From Desulfovibrionaceae bacterium (lineage in GTDB: Bacteria; Desulfobacterota; Desulfovibrionia; Desulfovibrionales; Desulfovibrionaceae), in NCBI GenBank assembly GCA_015233395.1, contig JADFXV010000005.1, positions 18,561-82,560 of the forward strand: DNA of 64,000 nt, given 5' to 3'. A program made the translations under genes and the position numbers. Shown piece by piece: positions 1-7,115 of the stretch. The notes beneath the pieces are model-generated. The model was not told the origin of the DNA. It ran no database searches and worked only from the letters and a program-made list of their open reading frames with translations. Within the stretch, counting starts at the first letter, position 1. Each line of letters begins with the position of its first letter.

Positions 1-163
1 CCCGCGGCAACTGCAGCGAACCGGCCAGGGCCACATCCCGCAGCGCCAGGGCCAGGGCCTCGGGATCGCCGTCCTCCAAAACAGCGTTGATATATTGCGC
101 CGCCTCGACGGGGCTGCGAAGGTCTTTAATCAAGTCCGCGCGGTAATCTCGAGTCAGGCTCAT
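1..163 (-). CDS. higA: HigA-type antitoxin, partial (runs off window start)
   Basis: The N-terminal 54 codons, starting at the ATG at 163, read MSLTRDYRADLIKDLRSPVE and then a stretch typical of the small helix-turn-helix 'probable addiction module antidote' family. These antitoxins bind and neutralise a RelE/HigB-like RNase and repress their own operon. The start lies inside the upstream toxin gene (38-bp overlap), so translation is probably coupled. The DNA-binding HTH, expected in the C-terminal half, is outside the window. The family call rests on the N-terminus plus the toxin context. Confidence 0.75.
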   Translation of the reverse strand, partial: MSLTRDYRADLIKDLRSPVEAAQYINAVLEDGDPEALALALRDVALAGSLQLPR

Positions 164-497
164 TTTTTCGCTCCAGGTAATCCGCCCAATATTCCCGGGC
201 CGTTTCCACATCTCTTTCTTGTTCCGACTTATCCCCGCCGCACAGCAAAACGATGCTTTCGGCGCCGCCTTGGCCGAAATAAACCCTATACCCCGGGCCG
301 AAGTCAACGCGCATCTCGTAAATTCCACCGCCGAGCGCCTTGCTGTCCCCGATATTCCCGGCGCGCGCCCGGGCCAGCCTGGCCCGGATTTTCGCCCGGG
401 CCTTGACGTCGCGCAAGGCGAGCAACCACTCCCGGAAAGGACCGCGGCCGCCGGTCTTTAGATATTGCGAGACTATTTTCTCCATACCCGGCGTCAC
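126..497 (-). CDS. higB: HigB/RelE-family toxin of a type II toxin-antitoxin pair
   Basis: The 123-residue basic protein matches the 'putative addiction module killer protein' family in the RelE/ParE superfamily: an FREWLLAL..V..RAKIRARLAR helix region, a central GDSKALGGGIYEMRVDFGPGYRVYF core and a LLCGGDKSEQ..D...A segment. Members are ribosome-dependent mRNA interferases. The toxin gene comes first and the antitoxin second with overlap, the usual higBA order. The first ~20 residues (MTPGMEKIVSQYLKTGGRGP) could be shortened to the internal Met5. The antitoxin runs off the window, so an intact locus cannot be confirmed. Confidence 0.8.
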   Translation of the reverse strand: MTPGMEKIVSQYLKTGGRGPFREWLLALRDVKARAKIRARLARARAGNIGDSKALGGGIYEMRVDFGPGYRVYFGQGGAESIVLLCGGDKSEQERDVETAREYWADYLERKNEPDSRLPRGLD

Positions 498-561
498 GAA
501 CTCCCGATTTTTGACCGCGCCGGCGCCGAAAAAATCCGGATCATCCCCGCGCCGCCAGGCC

Positions 562-996
562 TCACGCCCCGGCGCGGGCGAAGGCCACGATCCGCTGCGC
601 GTCCACCGCTCCGGCCTGGCGCCTGACTTCGCGGCCGCCGGAAAAGAGCATCAGCGTCGGGATCGAGGAGACGCCGTAGCGCGCCCCGAGCGCCTGTTCG
701 GCCTGGGTGTCGACCTTGGCCGCGATCACCCCGGGCGCGAGCATGGCCGCCGCCTGCTCGAACGCGGGAGCCATCATCTTGCACGGACCGCACCACGGCG
801 CCCAAAAATCGACCAGCACCGGCAGGTCCGAGCGTTCGATAAACCGCGCAAAGCCCGCGCCGGTCAGGTTGACGGGTTTGCCCGGGATCAGCCCGGCCTT
901 GCATTTGCCGCACACCGGCCCGGAGGAAAGCTTGCCCGCGTCGATGCGGTTGACGGCCAGACAGCTCGGGCACACGGCGTGAAGGGAGGTGTTCAT
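562..996 (-). CDS. trxC: thioredoxin 2 (TrxC)
   Basis: A 144-residue cytoplasmic disulfide reductase. The N-terminus carries the zinc ribbon specific to TrxC: Cys9-x2-Cys12 and Cys29-x2-Cys32. A thioredoxin fold follows, with active site WCGPCK (Cys69, Cys72) and the cis-proline segment SSIPTLMLF. Zinc binding makes TrxC redox-responsive in Escherichia coli; that is family knowledge. The start ATG is preceded by GGAG at normal spacing. The gene looks monocistronic: 64 bp separates its stop from the toxin start, and the next gene upstream (queF) ends 220 bp away. No oddities seen. Confidence 0.95.
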   Translation of the reverse strand: MNTSLHAVCPSCLAVNRIDAGKLSSGPVCGKCKAGLIPGKPVNLTGAGFARFIERSDLPVLVDFWAPWCGPCKMMAPAFEQAAAMLAPGVIAAKVDTQAEQALGARYGVSSIPTLMLFSGGREVRRQAGAVDAQRIVAFARAGA

Positions 997-1174
997 GGGT
1001 TGCTCCGTTTGCGTCGGTTCGCGCGATAACCCTTTGTGCGGCGTTTGAAAGAAAAAACCAAAACCACTTTTTTCTTTCCGAGGGGCCTGCGGCCCCTGGA
1101 CCCCGCTTTAGCAAAGATTCAAGCGCGATTCGTGAATCGCCCTTCTACTGCTTTTGGCGCCCTGCCAAAGGTTT

Positions 1175-1197
1175 CCAAAGGGGCCTCGCCCCTTTGG
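1175..1197 (-). terminator. hairpin downstream of queF
   Basis: A perfect 10-bp stem, CCAAAGGGGC with loop CTC and GCCCCTTTGG, lies 19 bp beyond the queF stop. There is no long T run, so it is terminator-like rather than a canonical intrinsic terminator. Confidence 0.5.
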
Positions 1198-1215
1198 CCG
1201 CCGGAGGCGTTCTTT

Positions 1216-1686
1216 TCACCGGCTCCCCGCCGGTCCGCCACGGTCCGCGCGCCGCGAGGCTTCCACGGTGATGCGCACGCCGCCGCGCGCGGCGAATTCT
1301 CCGGTCACGGTCATTTCCACCGGTTCGCAGGCGGCCCAGAGGTCGTCGAGGATGCGGTTGGTCAGGGTTTCCATGAAGGCCGGTTCGCTGCGGTAGCTGA
1401 AGAGATAAATTTTGAGCGACTTGGATTCGAGGCAGGTTTTTCCCGGCGCGTAGCGCACCCGGATAACCCCGAAGTCCGGCTGGCCGGTGATCGGGCACAG
1501 GCTGGTGAATTCGGCGGTCTCGAAGGTGACCGTGTAGGCGCGCCCGGGGTGCGCGTTGGGAAAGGTCTCCAGGATGGAGGAGTCGGCGCGCTGCGGGTAG
1601 GCCGTTCCGGACTTGCCAAGCAGGGTCAGGCCGGTCGCGTCGTCTTTGGGAGCGGCCGCAGCCTGGTTTTTGGGCGTGGTCGCCAT
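1216..1686 (-). CDS. queF: NADPH-dependent 7-cyano-7-deazaguanine reductase (QueF, short type)
   Basis: Reduces the nitrile preQ0 to the amine preQ1 using NADPH, the last step before tRNA-guanine transglycosylase in queuosine synthesis. The 156-residue protein is the unimodular (Bacillus YkvM-like) form. SLCPITGQPDFG contains the nucleophilic Cys64, which forms the thioimide, and Asp71; the family signature LESKSLK follows at residues 86-92. An N-terminal extension of ~18 residues is rich in Ala and Gln. The start ATG has a good Shine-Dalgarno site (GGGGAGA). The gene is divergent from queDEC, so the whole preQ0/preQ1 branch is grouped here. Confidence 0.95.
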   Translation of the reverse strand: MATTPKNQAAAAPKDDATGLTLLGKSGTAYPQRADSSILETFPNAHPGRAYTVTFETAEFTSLCPITGQPDFGVIRVRYAPGKTCLESKSLKIYLFSYRSEPAFMETLTNRILDDLWAACEPVEMTVTGEFAARGGVRITVEASRRADRGGPAGSR

Positions 1687-1730
1687 GGGCTTGCTCTCCC
1701 CTCGTTGTTCCCGATATTTTCGGCGCGGCG

Positions 1731-1760
1731 TTGACAGGGCCGGTCCCCGGCCGCTATTTC
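1731..1760 (+). promoter_or_regulatory. candidate sigma-70 promoter for queDEC
   Basis: TTGACA at 1731-1736, an 18-bp spacer and TATTTC at 1755-1760 lie on the plus strand between divergent queF and queD. Transcription from here would give a leader of about 140 nt before queD. The -35 box is perfect and the -10 box is weak. Confidence 0.4.
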
Positions 1761-1850
1761 ACTCCCGGTCGCGCGAATGTGCCTCTTTGTTCGCGCCCGC
1801 GCAAGAGGCGCGTAGCCTAATATAACAATGATAAACGTTTTTTGAAGGGG

Positions 1851-1890
1851 GACCGGGGGAAACTTTTTTACAAAAAAGTTTCTCCCGGTC
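1851..1890 (+). promoter_or_regulatory. terminator-like hairpin in the queD leader
   Basis: GACCGGGGGAAACTTTTTT (1851-1869) pairs with AAAAAAGTTTCTCCCGGTC (1872-1890), ending 19 bp before the queD start codon. No plus-strand gene ends upstream, so this is not an ordinary operon terminator. It either belongs to the dispersed palindrome family described elsewhere in the window or acts as an attenuator of queDEC. The hairpin stops just short of the queD Shine-Dalgarno site (GGGAG). Confidence 0.55.
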
Positions 1891-1909
1891 TTCTCCCCAA
1901 GGGAGCATC

Positions 1910-2317
1910 ATGGCCGGAGTTTTTGAGATCACCGTGACCGGCGGCTTTTGCGCCGCGCACCGGCTGCCCGGCCACGCCGGGGCCTGCGCGCGCGTGCACG
2001 GCCACAATTTCGCGGTCACGGCCCGGCTGAGCGCGCCCGATACCGGCGAACCCGACCGGTCCGGCATGGTCATGGATTTTCTGGACATCAAGGCGATTTT
2101 GGATTCGGTTCTAGGCGAACTCGACCACAAGGATTTGAACGCCCTGCCCGCGTTCCAAAACGCCCCGCCCACGGCCGAGCTTTTGGCCAGGCACATTTTC
2201 GGCCGGATCAAGACCGCGCTGGCGGCCACGACCGCCGCGGCGCCCGCGCCCGTCCGGCTGGCGCGCGTTACGGTGCGCGAGACCAAGGATTTCGCCGCCG
2301 GGTACAGCGAGGACTAG
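1910..2317 (+). CDS. queD: 6-carboxy-5,6,7,8-tetrahydropterin synthase (QueD)
   Basis: Converts 7,8-dihydroneopterin triphosphate to 6-carboxy-tetrahydropterin, the first dedicated step toward 7-deazaguanine. The 135-residue T-fold protein has the zinc ligands His17 (AAHRL), His30 and His32 (HGHNF) and the catalytic Cys26 in the CxxxHGH motif. VMDFLDIK and ELDHKDLN supply the catalytic Asp and His, and PTAELLA anchors the pterin-binding Glu. A GGGAG Shine-Dalgarno precedes the ATG. queE starts directly after the stop codon, so the genes are co-translated. Confidence 0.95.
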   Translation: MAGVFEITVTGGFCAAHRLPGHAGACARVHGHNFAVTARLSAPDTGEPDRSGMVMDFLDIKAILDSVLGELDHKDLNALPAFQNAPPTAELLARHIFGRIKTALAATTAAAPAPVRLARVTVRETKDFAAGYSED

Positions 2318-2956
2318 ATGGCCCTGCTCGTCAGCGAAATCTTCCATAGCATCCAGGGAGAATCCTCTTACGCCGGCTATCCCTGCGCCTTTGTCCGGCT
2401 CTCGGGCTGCAACCTGCGCTGTTCTTACTGCGACGCCAAGTATTCCTACACCGGCGGCAAGGAGATGGCGCCGGCGCAAGTGCTTGCGGCGCTGACCGAT
2501 TTTGGCTGCCCGCTTGTGGAAGTTACCGGCGGCGAACCGCTGCTCCAGGCCGAAACCCCGCGCCTGATCGAGGATCTCGTCGGTCTCGGGCTGACCGTGC
2601 TGGTGGAGACCAACGGCTCCCAGGACATCGGCCCGCTCAGCCCCGGCTGCATCGCCATCGTGGATTTCAAATGCCCGGGCAGCGGCTGCGCCGAGGCCAA
2701 CGACCTGGACAACTTCGGCCGGCTGCGGCCCCGCGACGAACTGAAATTCGTCCTCGGCGGCCGCGCGGACTACGATTTCGCGGGAGATCTGCTCGCCGCC
2801 CACCCCCAACCCGGCCGGACCGTGCATTTCCAGCCGGTCTTCGGCGTTTTGCATCCCAAAACCCTGGCCGCCTGGATTCTCAAAGACCGCCTGCCGGTGC
2901 GCCTTTCCCTGCAACTGCACAAATATATCTGGCATCCCAAGGCCAAGGGGGTGTAG
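2318..2956 (+). CDS. queE: 7-carboxy-7-deazaguanine synthase, radical SAM (QueE)
   Basis: Ring-contracting radical SAM enzyme making 7-carboxy-7-deazaguanine (CDG). The 212-residue protein begins with [12 protein letters not shown], the substrate-binding N-terminus of QueE. The CNLRCSYC cluster motif (Cys31, Cys35, Cys38) follows, then TGGEPLLQ (the GGE SAM-binding motif). The ATG abuts the queD stop, and queC begins two bases after the queE stop. The compact CX3CX2C spacing and length are those of classical QueE. Confidence 0.95.
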   Translation: MALLVSEIFHSIQGESSYAGYPCAFVRLSGCNLRCSYCDAKYSYTGGKEMAPAQVLAALTDFGCPLVEVTGGEPLLQAETPRLIEDLVGLGLTVLVETNGSQDIGPLSPGCIAIVDFKCPGSGCAEANDLDNFGRLRPRDELKFVLGGRADYDFAGDLLAAHPQPGRTVHFQPVFGVLHPKTLAAWILKDRLPVRLSLQLHKYIWHPKAKGV

Positions 2957-2958
2957 CC

Positions 2959-3663
2959 GTGGCCGCGCCGGACAAATCCTGCGTCTGCCTGCTTTCGGGC
3001 GGACTCGACTCCACCACCTGCCTGGCCATGGCCGCAGCCCGTGGCTTTGCCGTCCACGCCCTGTCCTTTGACTACCATCAGCGCCACAAGATCGAATTGG
3101 AAGCGGCCGCGAACGTGGCCCGCGCCCTCGGCGCGGCCTCGCACCTGATCCTGCCGCTGCCGCTTGGCGATATCGGCGGCTCGGCCCTGACCGGCGCCAC
3201 CGCCGTGCCCAAGGACCGGGGCGAGGAGCAGATGGCGGGCGCCATTCCGGTCACCTACGTGCCGGCGCGCAACACCGTGTTTTTGGCCTTCGCCCTGGCC
3301 TACGCCGAGACGCTGGCCACGGGCGACATCTTCATCGGCGTCAACGCCCTGGACTACTCCGGCTATCCGGATTGCCGGCCGGAATTTATCGCCGCCTTCG
3401 AAGCCATGGCCAACCTGGCCACCAAACAGGGCGTGGAAGGCGCCATCCGCACCGTCATCCACACCCCGCTCATCCGCATGACCAAGGCCGAGATCGTCCG
3501 CGCCGGAACCGCCCTCGGCGTGGACTACGGCCAGACCTTTTCCTGCTACGACCCCGCGCCCGGCGGCCTGGCCTGCGGCCGCTGCGACTCCTGCCTGCTG
3601 CGCAAAAAAGGCTTCGTGCAGGCGGGCCTGACCGATCCGGCGCGCTATTTCGTGGAAGAGTAA
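2959..3663 (+). CDS. queC: 7-cyano-7-deazaguanine synthase (QueC)
   Basis: ATP-dependent conversion of CDG to preQ0 through an amide. I chose the GTG at 2959, two bases after the queE stop, because it gives a 234-residue protein beginning [20 protein letters not shown]; the open frame extends further upstream but is non-homologous there. The PP-loop SGGLDS is at residues 13-18, and the C-terminal zinc site uses Cys196, Cys206, Cys209 and Cys212 (CGRCDSC). It is the last gene of queD-queE-queC. Residues around [15 protein letters not shown] match the family. Confidence 0.95.
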   Translation: MAAPDKSCVCLLSGGLDSTTCLAMAAARGFAVHALSFDYHQRHKIELEAAANVARALGAASHLILPLPLGDIGGSALTGATAVPKDRGEEQMAGAIPVTYVPARNTVFLAFALAYAETLATGDIFIGVNALDYSGYPDCRPEFIAAFEAMANLATKQGVEGAIRTVIHTPLIRMTKAEIVRAGTALGVDYGQTFSCYDPAPGGLACGRCDSCLLRKKGFVQAGLTDPARYFVEE

Positions 3664-3729
3664 GAGAGAACCGCAAGCCCGCCCCGGGGACAGCGCCTTG
3701 TCCGGGCCGCCTGGCCGGGACGGCGGCCG

Positions 3730-4911
3730 CTACAAGCCGAGCTTTTCGATCATGCCTTGCAGCGCCGCCTTGGCCGGCGCTCCCGCCTCCAGGGACTTGG
3801 CCCCGGCCGGGCAATCGGAAGCAGGCGGCTTGGGCGCGCCGCCGAACCAGCGGGCCGCCAGGGCGTCGGCCAAAAAGTCGCCGATGACCTGATTGCCCTG
3901 AACGTTCCAGTGGGTGTCGGTCCCATAGTACAAATCCTCGCCCTTGCCCGCATGCAAGGCCAGACAGGGATCCGGGTCGATGATTTCTCCGGCCACGCCG
4001 TGGCGGCCGGCGAGCGTCTTGACGATATGAAACGGCAGGGCCGGGTCGAGGGCCTCCGGTTCAACGCCCATGCGCGCGGTCATTTCCCGCAGAAGCTGTT
4101 CGTTGTAGTAGGTATGCGGCGGGCTGGCCATGACCGCGACCTTGATCCCGGAGTCCTCCAATTGCTTGATGAACTCCATGAAGTGTCCGGCCCAGGTGAG
4201 GCCGTTGACGAACTTAGGCAGCTTTTCGGGGTTAAATATCAGGCCGAAACCGGCCATGAGCGAGACGTATTGATCCCAGGGCACTTGGAAGGTCTGCCGG
4301 TAATATTCGTTGGCGGGCTTCGCGTGGCTTGAGGCCTTTATTTTCCCGTAAATGTAATCCAGAAAGCGCAAGGGGTACCTGTGCGGCAGAGTGACGCCGA
4401 CGCCGGATCTGAACGTATCCAACTGGACCAGTTTCGGGTCGTAGGGCGTTTTCTCGACGTCGCTGAAGTCGTTTTCAAGGCAGATATTGAAGACGACCGC
4501 GTCAAAGCGCAGAAGTTTGCTCCAGAACACGTAGTTCGCCATGTATTCGGGAAACGAGACGCCCAGGACGCCAAGGTTGACCACCCGGACGCGCTTGCCC
4601 GTTCCCAAGCGGTTCAAATCCCTCTCCAGCACGGCGCTGAAGGTGTACTGGGGCTTGGTGACGGCGGCCGTGAAGGAATCGCCGATGCTTAAAATGCGGA
4701 ACTCGCCAGGCTCCTCGTCGCGAGCCAGGGCAGGCCCATGGTCGTTGAAGTCGTAGCTTGGCAGGTCAAAGACCGGCGCGTTTTTGTCCACGTCCGTGAT
4801 GCAGTCGATTCTTTCGTAAATCCGAAAAATAATGTCGGCCGCGGTCAGGGCCAGGACGACCGAAGCCAGGACGACGGCCGAGGCGATGAGCGGCTTGCGG
4901 TGTTTCTTCAT
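3730..4911 (-). CDS. membrane-anchored SGNH/GDSL-family hydrolase
   Basis: A 393-residue protein beginning MKKHRKPLIASAVVLASVVL, a single N-terminal membrane anchor that places the domain in the periplasm. The SGNH block I motif ILSIGDSFTAA (nucleophilic Ser) lies near residue 80. VRVVNLGVLGVS resembles the block II glycine region, and the C-terminal YYGTDTHWNVQGNQVIG supplies the catalytic Asp and His. This layout resembles the SGNH domains of alginate or exopolysaccharide O-acetylation proteins, so an esterase or acetyltransferase acting on an envelope glycan is possible but unproven. An in-frame start at 5028 adds 39 unlikely residues. No polysaccharide genes adjoin it. Confidence 0.75.
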   Translation of the reverse strand: MKKHRKPLIASAVVLASVVLALTAADIIFRIYERIDCITDVDKNAPVFDLPSYDFNDHGPALARDEEPGEFRILSIGDSFTAAVTKPQYTFSAVLERDLNRLGTGKRVRVVNLGVLGVSFPEYMANYVFWSKLLRFDAVVFNICLENDFSDVEKTPYDPKLVQLDTFRSGVGVTLPHRYPLRFLDYIYGKIKASSHAKPANEYYRQTFQVPWDQYVSLMAGFGLIFNPEKLPKFVNGLTWAGHFMEFIKQLEDSGIKVAVMASPPHTYYNEQLLREMTARMGVEPEALDPALPFHIVKTLAGRHGVAGEIIDPDPCLALHAGKGEDLYYGTDTHWNVQGNQVIGDFLADALAARWFGGAPKPPASDCPAGAKSLEAGAPAKAALQGMIEKLGL

Positions 4912-5093
4912 GGCGGTCGCGATCCAGTCCAAAAGGGGTAGCGTTGCGTTTGCGATCGTCCGGCGCGACGCAGGCAGCGAATGCGTCCGGGCTTCGCGTG
5001 TCGCGGCGTCCAAGGCCGCCGACTTCATAGACGCCGGGAGGCGTCCAGGTCAAGCCCGTCCGGGACGGAGCGAAAACGCCGCCGCGTCCCGCG

Positions 5094-5111
5094 CCAATTG
5101 GGCCAATTGGG
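5094..5111 (+). promoter_or_regulatory. tandem palindromic operator candidate upstream of the Nramp gene
   Basis: Two adjacent copies of CCAATTGGG, each containing the palindrome CCAATTGG, lie 85-103 bp ahead of the Nramp start in the divergent intergenic region. Tandem palindromes there suggest a metal-responsive repressor site, but the sequence matches no MntR or Fur consensus I know. Confidence 0.4.
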
Positions 5112-5196
5112 CCCGAAAATTTCCCCTCCCCCCTTGGCCCGGCCGCCGGAAAATGGTACCGGTGAGTCGCGCCCGCCGGGCGTCCGGAGGAAATCG

Positions 5197-6648
5197 ATGA
5201 GCAGTCCGCGACCAGATAACGGCCGCGTCCCGGACGGGGACGCGCCAGAACCGCAAACCGGCGCCGTCGCGGGCGAAGAAGCGCGGGCCAACGCCATGTC
5301 CCTGTCGGAAGTCCACGAATCCGTCGGCGTGCCCGATGCGGCCGCCGGATTCTGGAAGCAGTGGCGGGCCTTTACCGGCCCGGCGCTTTTGGTGAGCGTC
5401 GGCTACATGGACCCCGGCAATTGGGGCACCGACCTGCAGGGCGGCGCGCAGTTCAAGTACGGCCTGCTCTGGGTGGTCGGCCTGGCCAGCCTGATGGCCA
5501 TCTTCCTTCAGGTCCTGGCGGCGCGCCTGGGCGTCGTGTCCGGCCGCGATCTGGCCCAATGCAGCCGGGAATGGTTCCCGCGCTGGACCCGGCTGCCCAA
5601 CTGGCTTTTTTGCGAAACCGCCATCATCGCCACGGATCTGGCCGAAGCGCTCGGCAGCGCCGTGGCCATCAATCTCCTGTTCCACATCCCGCTGCTTCTG
5701 GCCTTGTGCATCACCGCGCTCGACGTGCTCTTCCTGCTCGCCCTCCAGAGCGTCGGCATGCGCCTGATCGAGGCCATCGTGACCATGCTGGTGGCGACCA
5801 TCGCCGTGTGCTACGGCGTCGAAATCTTCATTTTGCCCCAGACCCAGCCGAGCTTTCTGGAGATGGGCCGGGCCTTCATCGCCCCGTCCCTGGCCGAAAA
5901 CGGCATGCTCTACATGGCCATCGGCATCATCGGGGCCACGGTCATGCCGCACAACCTGTACCTGCATTCGGCCCTGGTCCAGAGCCGCAAATTCCAGAAG
6001 GACGCGGCCTCGATCAAGGCGGCGGTCAAGTTCAACACCATCGACTCCAGCGTCGCCCTGGTGCTGGCCTTCTTCGTCAACGCCGCCATCTTGGTCCTGG
6101 CGGCCATGGTGTTCTACGGCAAGGACGCGGTGACCCTGCCCGGCGGAGACATGGTGGCTTTAAGCCAAGACAGCGACTGGATCAGGGTCGCCTATCTGAC
6201 GCTCGCCCCCTTGCTCGGCACGGCGCTGGCCAGCACGCTCTTCGGCGTGGCCCTTTTGGCCAGCGGCCAGAGCAGCACCATCACCGGCACCCTGGCCGGA
6301 CAGGTGGTCATGGAAGGCTTCATGCAGTGGCGCATCCGCCCGGAGGTCCGGCGCGTCGCCACCCGGCTGCTGGCCATCGCGCCCGCCATCGCCATCATCG
6401 CCCTGCACGGGGACGGCAGCGTCACCGACATCATCGTCTTAAGCCAGGTCGTCCTCGGCATGCAGCTGCCGTTCGCCATGTTCCCGCTTCTGCTCTTCAC
6501 CGGCTCGCGCAAGCGGATGGGCGCCTTGCGAAACGGCTGGTTTCTGACGATCGCGGGCTGGGCGAGCGCTCTTCTGATCACGGCGCTCGACGTCTACGGC
6601 CTGCCGGATTCGCTTGCGGCCGCCTGGCAGGTGATCGCCGGCGGCTGA
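5197..6648 (+). CDS. mntH: Nramp-family divalent metal transporter (MntH-like)
   Basis: A 483-residue inner-membrane transporter for Mn2+ or Fe2+, probably proton-coupled. The signature metal-site motifs are present: DPGNWGTD in TM1 (Asp and Asn ligands) and VMPHNLYLHS in TM6. About 11 hydrophobic segments follow. A hydrophilic N-terminus of ~55 residues precedes TM1, slightly longer than usual. The start ATG has a strong GGAGG six bases upstream; the open frame extends upstream but without support. A universal stress protein follows after 30 bp, so the two are probably co-transcribed. Metal choice between Mn and Fe cannot be read from sequence. Confidence 0.9.
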   Translation: MSSPRPDNGRVPDGDAPEPQTGAVAGEEARANAMSLSEVHESVGVPDAAAGFWKQWRAFTGPALLVSVGYMDPGNWGTDLQGGAQFKYGLLWVVGLASLMAIFLQVLAARLGVVSGRDLAQCSREWFPRWTRLPNWLFCETAIIATDLAEALGSAVAINLLFHIPLLLALCITALDVLFLLALQSVGMRLIEAIVTMLVATIAVCYGVEIFILPQTQPSFLEMGRAFIAPSLAENGMLYMAIGIIGATVMPHNLYLHSALVQSRKFQKDAASIKAAVKFNTIDSSVALVLAFFVNAAILVLAAMVFYGKDAVTLPGGDMVALSQDSDWIRVAYLTLAPLLGTALASTLFGVALLASGQSSTITGTLAGQVVMEGFMQWRIRPEVRRVATRLLAIAPAIAIIALHGDGSVTDIIVLSQVVLGMQLPFAMFPLLLFTGSRKRMGALRNGWFLTIAGWASALLITALDVYGLPDSLAAAWQVIAGG

Positions 6649-6678
6649 GGCGGCTTTCAAACCACGCGGGAGACACCC

Positions 6679-7095
6679 ATGTACGATACAATCCTCGTCA
6701 CGCTCGACGCCACGCCCACGGACCGGGCCATCATCGAGCACATCAAGCCGCTGGCTAAGCTGCTTCGCAGCAAAATCGTGCTTTTGCACGTGGCCGACGG
6801 CTGGGCGGCGCGCCGCTTCGGGGCCGACGCCGTCAGCGAAGAGGTCGACCAGGACGCCGCCTACCTGGAGAAGGTCAGGGAGGAATTCGCCGCCGCGGAC
6901 ATTCCCGCCGAGACGGTCCTGGCCTACGGCGATCCGGCCGGAGAAATCGTGAACTGGGTCGAAAAAAACGGCTGCGACCTGGTGGCCATGAGCACCCACG
7001 GCCACAAAGGATTGTCCGACCTCGTGCTGGGCTACACCGCCAGCCGCGTGCAGCACGACATCTTCGTGCCCGTGCTCATGCTCCGGGCCGGCTGA
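6679..7095 (+). CDS. universal stress protein, UspA family
   Basis: A 138-residue single-domain Usp fold: an N-terminal ILVTLDATPTDRAIIEH strand-loop, a central LLHVADG, and the C-terminal ATP-binding motif in THGHKGLSDLVLGYTASRV (G-x2-G-x9-G-[ST] type). ATP-binding Usp proteins act in stress survival and often partner with transporters. The 30-bp gap from the Nramp gene suggests an operon, so a role in modulating metal uptake is possible but is only an inference. It converges with the cyclase gene, whose stop lies 20 bp further on. Confidence 0.9.
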   Translation: MYDTILVTLDATPTDRAIIEHIKPLAKLLRSKIVLLHVADGWAARRFGADAVSEEVDQDAAYLEKVREEFAAADIPAETVLAYGDPAGEIVNWVEKNGCDLVAMSTHGHKGLSDLVLGYTASRVQHDIFVPVLMLRAG

Positions 7096-7115
7096 AACGC
7101 CTGGCTTTCGGCGGC

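Noticed and set aside
1700..1909. Known preQ1 riboswitch in front of queDEC
   Set aside because: I could not match the compact preQ1-I aptamer or other preQ1 consensus by eye. Kept only as an unclassified structured leader.
2671..2958. N-terminal extension of QueC
   Set aside because: The extra 96 codons overlap queE in another frame and are not homologous; the GTG at 2959 gives the normal length.
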